Shown here in pieces: positions 1 to 5,718 of a stretch of DNA of 6,878 nt. Location of the stretch: the NCBI GenBank assembly GCA_029979405.1, contig JAPOHM010000075.1, positions 1 to 6,878 on the forward strand, given 5' to 3'. Position numbers and translations under genes: made by a program. The notes under the pieces were generated by a model. It made no database searches. It was not told where the DNA came from and was given only the letters and a program-made list of their open reading frames with translations. The stretch comes from Methanobacteriota archaeon. GTDB lineage: Archaea; Thermoplasmatota; Poseidoniia; Poseidoniales; Poseidoniaceae. Positions within the stretch are counted from its first letter, which is position 1, and each line of letters begins with the position of its first letter.

Positions 1-683
1 AATTGGCAACCTCTAGTGACATTGCTCTTGTCGATACAAGATACTCTGCTTACTCCATCTATTGGTGCTCCATTACGATTCATCGCAATATCGAATCCCA
101 TTTTGACTAAGCGTTCGGTTCCTGTCGCAGAAATAGGCCTTGGGTCGTAAGCCACCTCTCCTTCAAGACCTGGGAATTCCATCTCTGGAGGGACATATTC
201 TTCTCGGCCCATAGCCCTGTCAGCGCTTCTTCTTAGAAGTGAATGATAGAGGCCTTCGGTATTCTCTCTTAGAATTGTCATATCAACCATACCTGGCTCC
301 CAAATTTGGGTGAATTTTCCATGAACTTTGTGAGGTACTCCTTCATAGAGTTTGATAGGTCTGACATTAGCATAAAGGTCCAGCCCTGCTCGCATACCAA
401 GTATCACCGAACCTCCCGCAAGGTCGCCATTGGGGAGTCTGGCTCCAGGCTGTCCAATTGCGCCAAGAAAAATTGCATCAGCCTCATCCCTACAGAATTC
501 AAACGAGCCTTCTGCCCATTCTTCTCCGGTCTCTTGGTAATGTTTCCCTCCGCAAGGAATCACTACTTTCTCAAATCCATAATTTGTATTCGATTCGATA
601 GTTTCGAGTATCCGCATCGCCTCGACTGCTACTTCTCTGCCAGTTCCGTCGCCAGGCAAGATTGCGATGCGGTAGTCGCTCAT
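1..683 (-). CDS. leuB: 3-isopropylmalate dehydrogenase family enzyme (partial, C-terminus off the left edge)
   Basis: Read on the minus strand from the ATG at 683-681, this frame is open to the window edge and gives 227 residues; the family usually has about 350. It is a beta-decarboxylating dehydrogenase (isopropylmalate/isocitrate/tartrate family), an NAD(P)- and Mg-dependent cytosolic enzyme. Visible marks are the N-terminal ILPGDGTG (residues 8-15), the substrate-binding arginines R98 and R108 in LGMRAGLDLYANVRP, RENTEGLY at 139-146 carrying a third arginine and the catalytic tyrosine, and CIDKSNVTRG with the catalytic lysine K219. The two metal-binding aspartates and the cofactor-specificity region lie in the missing part. 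Leucine biosynthesis (leuB) is the default reading. Homoisocitrate, tartrate or isocitrate dehydrogenase cannot be excluded, because RENTEG occurs across these subfamilies. No Shine-Dalgarno sequence lies close to the start. The gene is divergent from the 869 gene, and no other leucine gene is visible. Confidence 0.9.
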   Translation of the reverse strand, partial: MSDYRIAILPGDGTGREVAVEAMRILETIESNTNYGFEKVVIPCGGKHYQETGEEWAEGSFEFCRDEADAIFLGAIGQPGARLPNGDLAGGSVILGMRAGLDLYANVRPIKLYEGVPHKVHGKFTQIWEPGMVDMTILRENTEGLYHSLLRRSADRAMGREEYVPPEMEFPGLEGEVAYDPRPISATGTERLVKMGFDIAMNRNGAPIDGVSRVSCIDKSNVTRGCQ

Positions 684-694
684 ACAGCATTCGA

Positions 695-752
695 AGAGCA
701 CCCCCTAAATGAATCCGCCCCTTGAGAAATTTCGCTAACTGTTAGGGGCTCT
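695..752. repeat. Imperfect inverted repeat in the divergent intergenic region
   Basis: The bases CCCCTAA (702-708) are complementary to TTAGGGG (742-748). The pairing extends past a three-base bulge through AGAG (695-698) with CTCT (749-752). The right arm can instead pair AGGGGC (744-749) with GCCCCT (717-722), so two mutually exclusive stems are possible. It sits 12 bases upstream of the minus-strand leuB start. It could be a leader structure or an operator for leuB, or chance. No T-run follows on either side as expected for a terminator. Confidence 0.25.
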
Positions 753-856
753 GTCCAGTGGAGTCGGTTTTTTGGGAATTATCATAGCAGTTGTCTATTA
801 TTCCAAATGAAATGTACGTTGGATAACTGTGTGTACCTTTATGGAGTGCCAAAACT

Positions 857-861
857 AGGAG
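857..861 (+). promoter_or_regulatory. Shine-Dalgarno for the 869 gene
   Basis: AGGAG lies 7 bases upstream of the ATG at 869, which is good spacing for an archaeal or bacterial ribosome site. It supports that ATG as the true start. Confidence 0.6.
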
Positions 862-868
862 TATAAGC

Positions 869-1483
869 ATGGCAGATGAGTCTAAGGACAATCGCGAAAA
901 TAAAGTCGAGATTGAGCAAATGCCATCTAGTGTTCAAACATTAATCGATACGATGTTATCGATTGACCCTAATTTCAGTATTCTTGATTGGTTAGAGCAA
1001 AAAGCAAAAGAAGATTTGGAATTAATTAAATCTGATATTGAGAGAGAAAAATTACAACTTGAGCAAAGGTTGTATCGACTTGAACATATCTCAAACAACA
1101 TGAACCCGTTAGACATTAGAGAAATCCCCAAAGGGCAGACAAATCTTTTCGATTGTTTCGACATACCTGCTCCTTTCAAACACATTAGCGAAAGGATAGA
1201 TGATTCAAATTATGAAGAGCCACATCCCGCTGGTGCTTTTACCAACCTATTTCCAAACGATGAATGTGATGACCCACTCCTTGCGGTAACAGCTCAAATG
1301 GTGCTAATTCTTGTTCAGGAAAAAATCGGCAAAGGGGCAAACTGGGTCGACTTATCTGAGATTTATGAGCCGATGATTGACAATGGAGTTAGCATTGAAG
1401 AATGTGATGAAGCGATTGACCACCTGTTGATTTCAGGTCAATTACATGAGATAGACGATGATTGTTTCATCCCTGACGAATGA
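869..1483 (+). CDS. Acidic coiled-coil protein with probable C-terminal winged helix (unknown function)
   Basis: This 204-residue soluble protein matches no family I can name. Residues 1-20 are polar and probably disordered. Residues about 39-78 form a highly charged heptad-like helix (WLEQKAKEDLELI onward) that should be a coiled coil and a dimerisation element. Residues 80-134 are a linker rich in Pro, Asp and Phe. Residues 135-204 look like a compact helix-helix-helix-strand unit (DPLLAVTAQMVLILVQEKIG, then DLSEIYEPMIDNG, then ECDEAIDHLLISGQLHEI), which is the pattern of a winged helix. The protein is strongly acidic, including the wing region, so the wing may bind protein rather than DNA. 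It has no signal peptide or membrane segment. The start has a good AGGAG ribosome site. It stands alone between a divergent neighbour and a 170-base gap, so it is probably monocistronic. Coding is certain in my view; the fold is inferred and the function unknown. Confidence 0.8.
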   Translation: MADESKDNRENKVEIEQMPSSVQTLIDTMLSIDPNFSILDWLEQKAKEDLELIKSDIEREKLQLEQRLYRLEHISNNMNPLDIREIPKGQTNLFDCFDIPAPFKHISERIDDSNYEEPHPAGAFTNLFPNDECDDPLLAVTAQMVLILVQEKIGKGANWVDLSEIYEPMIDNGVSIEECDEAIDHLLISGQLHEIDDDCFIPDE

Positions 1484-1561
1484 ATGATGATAAGGCCGGC
1501 TGAATTTAAGAGCGAATAGTTGGTTAGTTGCAAAGCGAATAACGTTCAGAAAAACATTCAC

Positions 1562-1573
1562 AACGGTACCGTT
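1562..1573. repeat. Perfect 12-base palindrome AACGGTACCGTT
   Basis: AACGGTACCGTT is a perfect two-fold palindrome in the 170-base gap between the 869 gene and the five-gene cluster, about 80 bases upstream of the first cluster ATG. The size and symmetry suit a binding site for a dimeric regulator, but it lies well upstream of the candidate TATA box and no second copy is visible in the window. An 8-base direct repeat AGCGAATA (1511-1518 and 1534-1541) lies in the same gap. Confidence 0.3.
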
Positions 1574-1621
1574 CTGTTCATAGGCAAATTCATGGGAGCC
1601 CGTGGCATCCCTTCCAGTGAG

Positions 1622-1630
1622 TAATATAAG
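1622..1630 (+). promoter_or_regulatory. Candidate archaeal TATA box for the 1654-4913 gene cluster
   Basis: TAATATAAG is centred about 28 bases upstream of the ATG at 1654, the spacing at which an archaeal TATA box would place the transcription start at or next to the ATG. The gene has no Shine-Dalgarno sequence, and an in-frame TAG directly precedes its ATG, so a leaderless transcript fits. This is inferred from position and base composition only. Confidence 0.4.
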
Positions 1631-1653
1631 TTCATCAACAAATATTATTCTAG

Positions 1654-2229
1654 ATGGCGATAGGAAGGGCTGCAATCGTTGGAGTATCAACATGGATTAT
1701 TATGATGTCACTAGGTTTCCCTAGAGAGTATTCAATTGCAATGGGGATATTTTCCGCTTTCCTAACCGAATCAACTATTCAATCAAGTGCTAGAGCGCAT
1801 CTAAAGCATAAGGCTACACATTTACAAAACGAGTTAAACATTGCAATTGGAGAATTAACTCACATGAAGAGAGCCTTAGATAATACAACCTCTGAATTAC
1901 GTGATGCATTAGACGAATTGCATAGGAGAGACGCAATTGGTAGCCCTGCTGCAAGAGAATTACTTGCTCGACAAGAAGAGGCTGTAAAGGCTCAGAAGAA
2001 GGCAATCGACCTTTCAGCAAACAGGTCGGTTGAAACCCTTGAGTCCCTTGAAAGAATGATAATTTCCCAAGGAGAGCAAACTGCAAGAGTGCAGGAAGTC
2101 CTTTCTGCGGTTTTAGAGAAATTAGCTCTATCTCCAAGACAGAATATCAATATGAAGGATTCAGTACTCACACAAGAGAATAATTCAACACCTAGCATGA
2201 GTGACGACATAATATCCCTGCTAGGTTGA
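1654..2229 (+). CDS. Membrane-anchored coiled-coil protein (unknown function)
   Basis: This 191-residue protein is not one I recognise. Residues about 5-21 (AAIVGVSTWIIMMSLGF) and 26-40 (YSIAMGIFSAFLTES) are hydrophobic and form a short N-terminal membrane hairpin or one long anchor. Residues 45-160 are almost entirely charged helix with heptad character, interrupted near GSP at 96-98, and should form one or two coiled coils projecting from the membrane. The last 30 residues are polar and probably flexible, ending in a small hydrophobic patch (DDIISLLG). The start is fixed because an in-frame TAG immediately precedes the ATG. It is the first gene of a tight cluster: the next starts 9 bases after its stop. 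The position suggests a scaffold or regulatory role in the envelope-glycan module, which is inference only. Confidence 0.8.
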   Translation: MAIGRAAIVGVSTWIIMMSLGFPREYSIAMGIFSAFLTESTIQSSARAHLKHKATHLQNELNIAIGELTHMKRALDNTTSELRDALDELHRRDAIGSPAARELLARQEEAVKAQKKAIDLSANRSVETLESLERMIISQGEQTARVQEVLSAVLEKLALSPRQNINMKDSVLTQENNSTPSMSDDIISLLG

Positions 2230-2238
2230 TGTGATACT

Positions 2239-2910
2239 GTGCATGCTTCGATTAAAGAATTAAAACAATTAGAAAAATTTAGGCCATTGACCCCATTCTT
2301 TGTCTTATTAGGGAGCATTCTATGTTTCGTCGGAGCGATTTTTGCACTCAAAGTAGATGATATCCTATCAATTGATTACCACTCGAAGATTTTCGCTGGG
2401 GGTCTTTTCAATATTCTCACGGGAATCTACTTCTGGAAATCAGAAGATAATTTTGCCCAAAAATATGACATGACACATTTGCTTGATATTGATGATACGC
2501 AAGAGAGGTTCGAGGCTTATTTACAACATTTATCGGAATGGATTGCCACTGATATCGAGGAAATAAATCCGATTAGAACTCGTGGAGAAGACCCTGCGGG
2601 CCCCGATTGGGGAAAAACCGACTTCGAGATGGGTAAAGAACCACAAAGAAGAGACGCTATAGTCGAGGGGGAAAAATATGCAGGGATGGAAGATGATCTC
2701 ACAACGACTGAGAAAATGGTAGAAAAAGCAAATTTAGATTACGCAGAATACGCACAAAGGCGATGGGAGAAAAGCGAATCTGAAGATAAAGACCTCATCG
2801 AGTACGGGGTTGAAAGGCTTGGAGATTTAGTGCGCACCGATTATTTTGAGAAAAATGCGGAACAAGGCATATTCGAAAAAACCACAAAGAAGGGCGATGA
2901 GTCCCATTGA
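2239..2910 (+). CDS. Two-helix membrane protein with long acidic cytoplasmic-type tail (unknown function)
   Basis: This 223-residue protein has no recognisable family. The start is a GTG at 2239, nine bases after the upstream stop; the nearby ATG at 2243 is in another frame. Residues 1-17 are basic and charged. TM helix 1 spans about 18-38 (TPFFVLLGSILCFVGAIFAL) and TM helix 2 about 50-66 (KIFAGGLFNILTGIYFW), giving a hairpin with both ends on the same side. Residues 67-223 are hydrophilic, with helices rich in Glu, Lys and Arg and a Gly/Pro-rich break at 111-126 (RTRGEDPAGPDW). By the positive-inside rule the basic ends favour a cytoplasmic tail. It shares a tight gene string with the coiled-coil membrane protein upstream and the sugar nucleotidyltransferase downstream, so the two membrane proteins may form a complex. 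Confidence 0.8.
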   Translation: MHASIKELKQLEKFRPLTPFFVLLGSILCFVGAIFALKVDDILSIDYHSKIFAGGLFNILTGIYFWKSEDNFAQKYDMTHLLDIDDTQERFEAYLQHLSEWIATDIEEINPIRTRGEDPAGPDWGKTDFEMGKEPQRRDAIVEGEKYAGMEDDLTTTEKMVEKANLDYAEYAQRRWEKSESEDKDLIEYGVERLGDLVRTDYFEKNAEQGIFEKTTKKGDESH

Positions 2911-2912
2911 CT

Positions 2913-2921
2913 CCATATACT
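2913..2921 (+). promoter_or_regulatory. Possible internal TATA-like element before the nucleotidyltransferase
   Basis: CCATATACT is centred about 24 bases upstream of the ATG at 2941. No Shine-Dalgarno sequence precedes either candidate start (2923 or 2941). If functional, it would give a leaderless transcript starting near 2941. The case is weak and rests on spacing alone. Confidence 0.22.
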
Positions 2922-2940
2922 AATGAAGCGAGCCCCCGGC

Positions 2941-3624
2941 ATGAAAGCAATAATCTTAGCCGGTGGTTACGGTAGTAGATTATTGCCACTAACGGAAAAT
3001 AAAAACAAGACTATGGTTGAGATTAATGGAAAGCCAATAATCGATTATATTCTGAATTCAATATCGAAAACTGGAATAACGGATCTAACTATTGTAGCAA
3101 ACCAGTTTATTGACGATATAAGGAATCACGTCGGAGACAAAGCGAGATTTGTTCGAGAAGATAGTCCGAAAGGAGTTTCAAATGCGATTCAATTGTCCAG
3201 ATGCGGAAACGAAAATTCTCCGATACTTCTTTGGTTTGCCGATAATTTAACCAATATTAACCTCAAGAATGAGGTTGAGAATTTTAACAGAGGCGCTTTA
3301 TTTTTGACTAGGGAAGTTGAGAAACCAAGCGATTTTGGTATTGTCACTATCAAAGAAGGGGCCATTGTAGACATAGAAGAAAAGCCGAGTAATCCACAAA
3401 GTAATATTGCAATTGGAGGAATATACATTTTTGATGAAACCTTCTGGGGAAAATTTGATTCTGTTTCCCAAAATTCTGACTTTTCAATATCACAAGTAAC
3501 AAGGCAATATGTTATTGAAAAAAATGCAAAGTTTGTTTCAATAGGTGAAAATAGTTGGTTGGATTGTGGAACACCTGAAAATCTACAAATTGCAGAAAGA
3601 TTGGTTAGCCAGGGGATATTTTAG
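2941..3624 (+). CDS. Sugar-1-phosphate nucleotidyltransferase (glucose-1-phosphate type)
   Basis: A 227-residue RmlA/GalU-type enzyme that joins a sugar-1-phosphate to an NTP, giving an NDP-sugar and pyrophosphate in the cytosol. Visible marks are the N-terminal nucleotide loop LAGGYGSRLLPLT (6-18), the conserved lysine K23 and GKP (30-32), KGVSNAI (77-83), the metal-site ADN (100-102, usually GDN), EKP (147-149) followed by GGIYIF, and WLDCGTPENL (206-215). The loop has Ser where most members have Thr (GSR for GTR), and the usual LLP after K23 is replaced by TMVEI. It is a core-only enzyme with no left-handed beta-helix acyltransferase domain. I chose ATG 2941 because family members normally begin MK-(A/G)-IILAGG; an in-frame ATG at 2923 would add six residues. 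The next gene begins directly after its stop. The dehydrogenase partner suggests glucose-1-phosphate and UTP or dTTP as substrates, which is inference. Confidence 0.88.
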   Translation: MKAIILAGGYGSRLLPLTENKNKTMVEINGKPIIDYILNSISKTGITDLTIVANQFIDDIRNHVGDKARFVREDSPKGVSNAIQLSRCGNENSPILLWFADNLTNINLKNEVENFNRGALFLTREVEKPSDFGIVTIKEGAIVDIEEKPSNPQSNIAIGGIYIFDETFWGKFDSVSQNSDFSISQVTRQYVIEKNAKFVSIGENSWLDCGTPENLQIAERLVSQGIF

Positions 3625-3628
3625 GTGG
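3623..3628 (+). promoter_or_regulatory. Shine-Dalgarno that sets the dehydrogenase start
   Basis: AGGTGG overlaps the TAG stop of the nucleotidyltransferase and lies 5 bases upstream of the ATG at 3634. It favours ATG 3634 over the in-frame GTG at 3625, which lies inside this site. The arrangement implies translational coupling of the two enzymes. Confidence 0.55.
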
Positions 3629-3633
3629 ACAAC

Positions 3634-4455
3634 ATGAAAATGGGAATTATTGGAATGGGAATTGTTGGTGGGACAATAAAGCAGTGTTTCGAACATGTCC
3701 ACGAAATTTTTGTCCATGACCTGGTTTTGAATTCAACGATTAGCGATGTTACTAACAATTGTAATATGGCTTACATAGCCGTTCCAACTCCTGAAGATGA
3801 ATCTGGAAGATGCGATACTTCGATTGTAGAAGACGTACTAAAACAATTACCAGATGGATTTACAGCTGTGATAAAAAGCACGGTAATTCCAGGAACTACA
3901 GAGAATCTGCAACAAAAATTTCCAGATTTGAAAATAGCGTATTCACCAGAATTTTTAGTTGAAAGAAACAGGATAGAAGATTTCAAAAATCAAAAAATTC
4001 TTGTCGTTGGAACAGAACACCAAGAAGTTGCTGAATTGGTTAAACAACACCATTTAATTGCAGGAGTTCTAAAGACTGACCAATTCTTTCACACCTCAGC
4101 AACTGAGGCTGAAATGGTGAAGTATACAAAGAATAATTTCTACGCGATGAAGGTGATTTTCGCAAACCAAATTTACGATATTTGTGAGAAATTAAATGTA
4201 GATTACGACACTGTAAAACGAATAATTACCGCTCCTCAAGATCAGATTATTGGAGATTCACATCTTGAACCGATTATGGGATTGAGAAGGGGTTTCGGGG
4301 GAAAATGCTTGCCAAAAGATACTCTTGCCCTACAGAAATTAGCAGATGATTTAGAGATTGGTTACGAATTGTTAGATGCTATTCAAAGTGATAATTCAAG
4401 GCTGAGAAAAATAGTCACTGGAAAGCCGTCCGATGTCGAAACGGAGGACGATTAA
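3634..4455 (+). CDS. Short nucleotide-sugar dehydrogenase (UDP-glucose/GDP-mannose dehydrogenase family, no C-terminal domain)
   Basis: A 273-residue enzyme of the UDP-glucose 6-dehydrogenase family, which oxidises an NDP-hexose to the uronate with two NAD+ in the cytosol. Visible marks are the Rossmann motif GMGIVG (7-12), the loop AVPTPEDESGRCD, STVIPGTT (82-89), YSPEFLVERN (103-112), the central-domain helix EMVKYTKNNFYAMK with the probable catalytic lysine K163, and GFGGKCLPKD (220-229) with the catalytic cysteine C225. The NAD-binding and central domains are complete, but the C-terminal UDP-binding Rossmann domain (about 120-150 residues in the usual 400-450 residue enzymes) is absent; the protein ends in a short acidic tail (DVETEDD). 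The stop overlaps the next ATG, so this is a natural end and not a truncation by the window. The substrate could be UDP-glucose or another NDP-sugar. ATG 3634 was chosen for its Shine-Dalgarno site. Confidence 0.88.
   Translation: MKMGIIGMGIVGGTIKQCFEHVHEIFVHDLVLNSTISDVTNNCNMAYIAVPTPEDESGRCDTSIVEDVLKQLPDGFTAVIKSTVIPGTTENLQQKFPDLKIAYSPEFLVERNRIEDFKNQKILVVGTEHQEVAELVKQHHLIAGVLKTDQFFHTSATEAEMVKYTKNNFYAMKVIFANQIYDICEKLNVDYDTVKRIITAPQDQIIGDSHLEPIMGLRRGFGGKCLPKDTLALQKLADDLEIGYELLDAIQSDNSRLRKIVTGKPSDVETEDD
4443..4447 (+). promoter_or_regulatory. Shine-Dalgarno for the GtrA-like gene
   Basis: GGAGG, inside the end of the dehydrogenase gene, lies 7 bases upstream of ATG 4455. Together with the TAATG stop/start overlap, it indicates efficient and probably coupled translation. 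Confidence 0.65.
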
Positions 4456-4913
4456 TGATTGGAAATGAGGGATCTTTTCAGAGATACCTGTTCACCGCTG
4501 CTGTCAATACAGTAATATTCCTAATTCTTTGGGAAATATTTTTCTTAGTTTTGCCTAATTCTGGAATTTGGCCAACAATTTCTTGGGGTGGCTCTTGGAT
4601 ACTGAGTTCCTACATTGCCCATTGGACACATAGAATTCTTACCTTCAACTCTGAAAGGGACATAAAGTGGACCATTCCTGCTTCGATGTCTGTCTACGCC
4701 TTTACTTTGGTTGGTTCTATGACAACATATTACGTTGCGACTGAAATTTTATCTCTTTCCCTGAGTAACCAAATCGAATTCGCCGGTCTTATTTTCCAAG
4801 TCGGCGTTGTTTGGATTACTAATTACGCAATATGGGGCGGATTGAATTACATCGGACAGAAATATGTAGCATTCAGTGAGGTCAAAATCGATCACCTTTC
4901 AGAAAGCGAATAA
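4455..4913 (+). CDS. GtrA-like four-helix membrane protein
   Basis: This 152-residue integral membrane protein has the size and layout of the GtrA family, small proteins implicated in translocating polyprenyl-phosphate-linked sugars across the membrane for surface glycan synthesis. Four hydrophobic helices are visible at about residues 10-33, 41-59, 74-99 and 108-131. The loop after helix 2, HRILTFNSERD (59-69), matches the typical GtrA pattern of a basic residue followed by (W/L)TF. N18 near the middle of helix 1 and N123 in helix 4 are polar residues of the kind common in this family. Its ATG overlaps the stop of the dehydrogenase by one base and has a GGAGG ribosome site. It is the last gene of the plus-strand cluster; its final 32 bases overlap the convergent glutaredoxin gene. 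Family assignment comes from pattern recognition, and the carried sugar is unknown. Confidence 0.75.
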   Translation: MIGNEGSFQRYLFTAAVNTVIFLILWEIFFLVLPNSGIWPTISWGGSWILSSYIAHWTHRILTFNSERDIKWTIPASMSVYAFTLVGSMTTYYVATEILSLSLSNQIEFAGLIFQVGVVWITNYAIWGGLNYIGQKYVAFSEVKIDHLSESE

Positions 4914-5202
4914 TTCTCTGCAGAATGTTCAACTTTGGCTTTGGCTCTAATCCTAACCTCCAATTTAATTCATTTGCAGATTCATATTTCAATAGATCAT
5001 CAAAGCCTCCGATGTGATATTCATCAATGAAAATTTGTGGTACTGATTTTGCTCCTCGGGATCTAATCGCAAACTCCGCATCGATCGTTTTTGATTTCCC
5101 CAATTTTTTCTCTGAATATTGTATCCCCTTTCGATCTAGAAACTGTTTGGCATTCACACAAGCGGGACATCCGCGATTGGTGTAAATCTCAACTCTGGGC
5201 AC
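4882..5202 (-). CDS. Glutaredoxin-like thiol-disulfide oxidoreductase
   Basis: This 106-residue minus-strand protein has the glutaredoxin fold signature: strand RVEIYT, active site C12-P-A-C15, then an alpha helix (VNAKQFLDRKG), the cis-proline loop SVPQIFI (53-59) and the GG pair (65-66) before the last helix. It would reduce disulfides or mixed disulfides in the cytosol. The dithiol CPAC replaces the common CPYC. The core domain ends near residue 82, and a basic, partly hydrophobic tail of about 22 residues (KLNILQRIIRFLKG) follows that is not part of the standard fold; it may be an amphipathic helix touching membrane or partner. The start is a GTG at 5202-5200; an ATG two bases upstream is out of frame. 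Many archaea lack glutathione, so the reductant may be another thiol or a thioredoxin-reductase-like enzyme. It is divergent from the TerB-like pair. Confidence 0.88.
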   Translation of the reverse strand: MPRVEIYTNRGCPACVNAKQFLDRKGIQYSEKKLGKSKTIDAEFAIRSRGAKSVPQIFIDEYHIGGFDDLLKYESANELNWRLGLEPKPKLNILQRIIRFLKGDRF

Positions 5203-5282
5203 ATTTGAATGGGATATTTTTACGCATTTGAAACCGCCGATTTAGCGAGGCATTGAAAGGTTACAACCTGCACGCTTATTCC

Positions 5283-5714
5283 ATGCTGCCTGACACAGTG
5301 CACAAACTACCACAAGCAGAAAGATTTGCTTATGCTAAGTTGCTTGCTTTCATGACAAGAGTTGACAACGAATTAACCGTTGAGGAGATGTCGATGTTTG
5401 AACAACGGCTTGGCACAGCATTATTGTCACCTAAACAAAGAGACCAAATTCGAATGGCTCTCAAAAAACCACCTTCCCTGCAAGAGTGCCTTGAGGGTTT
5501 GGGAGACGAGGCTGGTCGCCTCGCTCTAAGAGATGCTGTTTTGATGGCCGCATCTGATGGTACTGTCGATGAAGATGAGAAAGAAGTTCTCGAAGAAATT
5601 GCAGAACATCTGGACCTGCGTGAAGATGCAATCAGCCAACTCCTTGCCTGGACTGTCGAAGGTTATGCATGGATGCAAAAAGGATACGAGTTGTTAAACG
5701 ACCTATCTAGGTGA
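5283..5714 (+). CDS. TerB-like helical protein, first of a tandem pair
   Basis: This 143-residue, all-helical acidic protein has the pattern of the TerB/DjlA-N-like domain. Two paired helices carry acidic loops, RVDNELTVEE (26-35) and ASDGTVDEDEKEVLEEIAEHL, separated by PPSLQECL (63-70) and the helix ALRDAVLMA. TerB domains occur in tellurite-resistance and stress or envelope-associated proteins and may bind divalent metal through the acidic loops; the function here is unknown. I chose ATG 5283 rather than the in-frame TTG 5253 because the downstream paralogue aligns without gaps from this methionine (MLPD against LLPD). No Shine-Dalgarno sequence is visible at this ATG. The gap to the divergent glutaredoxin (5203-5282) must hold both promoters; an A/T-rich run at 5213-5222 could serve one or both. 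The stop lies 4 bases before the inferred start of the second copy. Confidence 0.8.
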   Translation: MLPDTVHKLPQAERFAYAKLLAFMTRVDNELTVEEMSMFEQRLGTALLSPKQRDQIRMALKKPPSLQECLEGLGDEAGRLALRDAVLMAASDGTVDEDEKEVLEEIAEHLDLREDAISQLLAWTVEGYAWMQKGYELLNDLSR

Positions 5715-5715
5715 T
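5709..5715 (+). promoter_or_regulatory. Shine-Dalgarno supporting a non-ATG start for the second TerB-like gene
   Basis: AGGTGAT is complementary to the expected archaeal 16S rRNA 3' tail (ATCACCTCC) and overlaps the TGA stop of the first TerB-like gene (5712-5714). From the end of its AGG to CTG 5719 is 7 bases, good spacing; ATT 5716 is the only other near-cognate start codon here. This makes re-initiation at a non-canonical codon plausible. Confidence 0.45.
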
Positions 5716-5718
5716 ATT

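Noticed and set aside
306..725. Plus-strand open frame of 139 codons
   Set aside because: It lies almost entirely antisense to the minus-strand isopropylmalate dehydrogenase frame, which carries clear family motifs. The plus-strand translation has no recognisable domain.
1484..1503. Possible box C/D sRNA (ATGATGA at 1484-1490, CTGA at 1500-1503)
   Set aside because: Only 9 bases separate the boxes, and no C' box with a second CTGA follows at the usual spacing, so the match is probably chance.
1511..1600. tRNA-like stretch (AGTTGGTTAGTTG resembles a D-loop)
   Set aside because: No matching acceptor stem, anticodon arm or T-loop sequence (GGTTC-A/G-A) is found downstream.
1442..1693. Minus-strand open frame of 83 codons covering the 170-base gap
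   Set aside because: It overlaps the ends of two convincing plus-strand genes, has no Shine-Dalgarno site or motif, and its translation looks random. It remains the only longer frame in the gap, so a small chance of a real antisense peptide is left.
2923..2940. Longer start of the nucleotidyltransferase at ATG 2923
   Set aside because: It would add MKRAPG before the MKAIILAGG start typical of the family and has no ribosome site. It is kept as an alternative only.
5253..5282. TTG 5253 as the start of the first TerB-like gene
   Set aside because: The ATG at 5283 aligns exactly with the inferred N-terminus of the paralogue, and the extra ten residues have no counterpart there.
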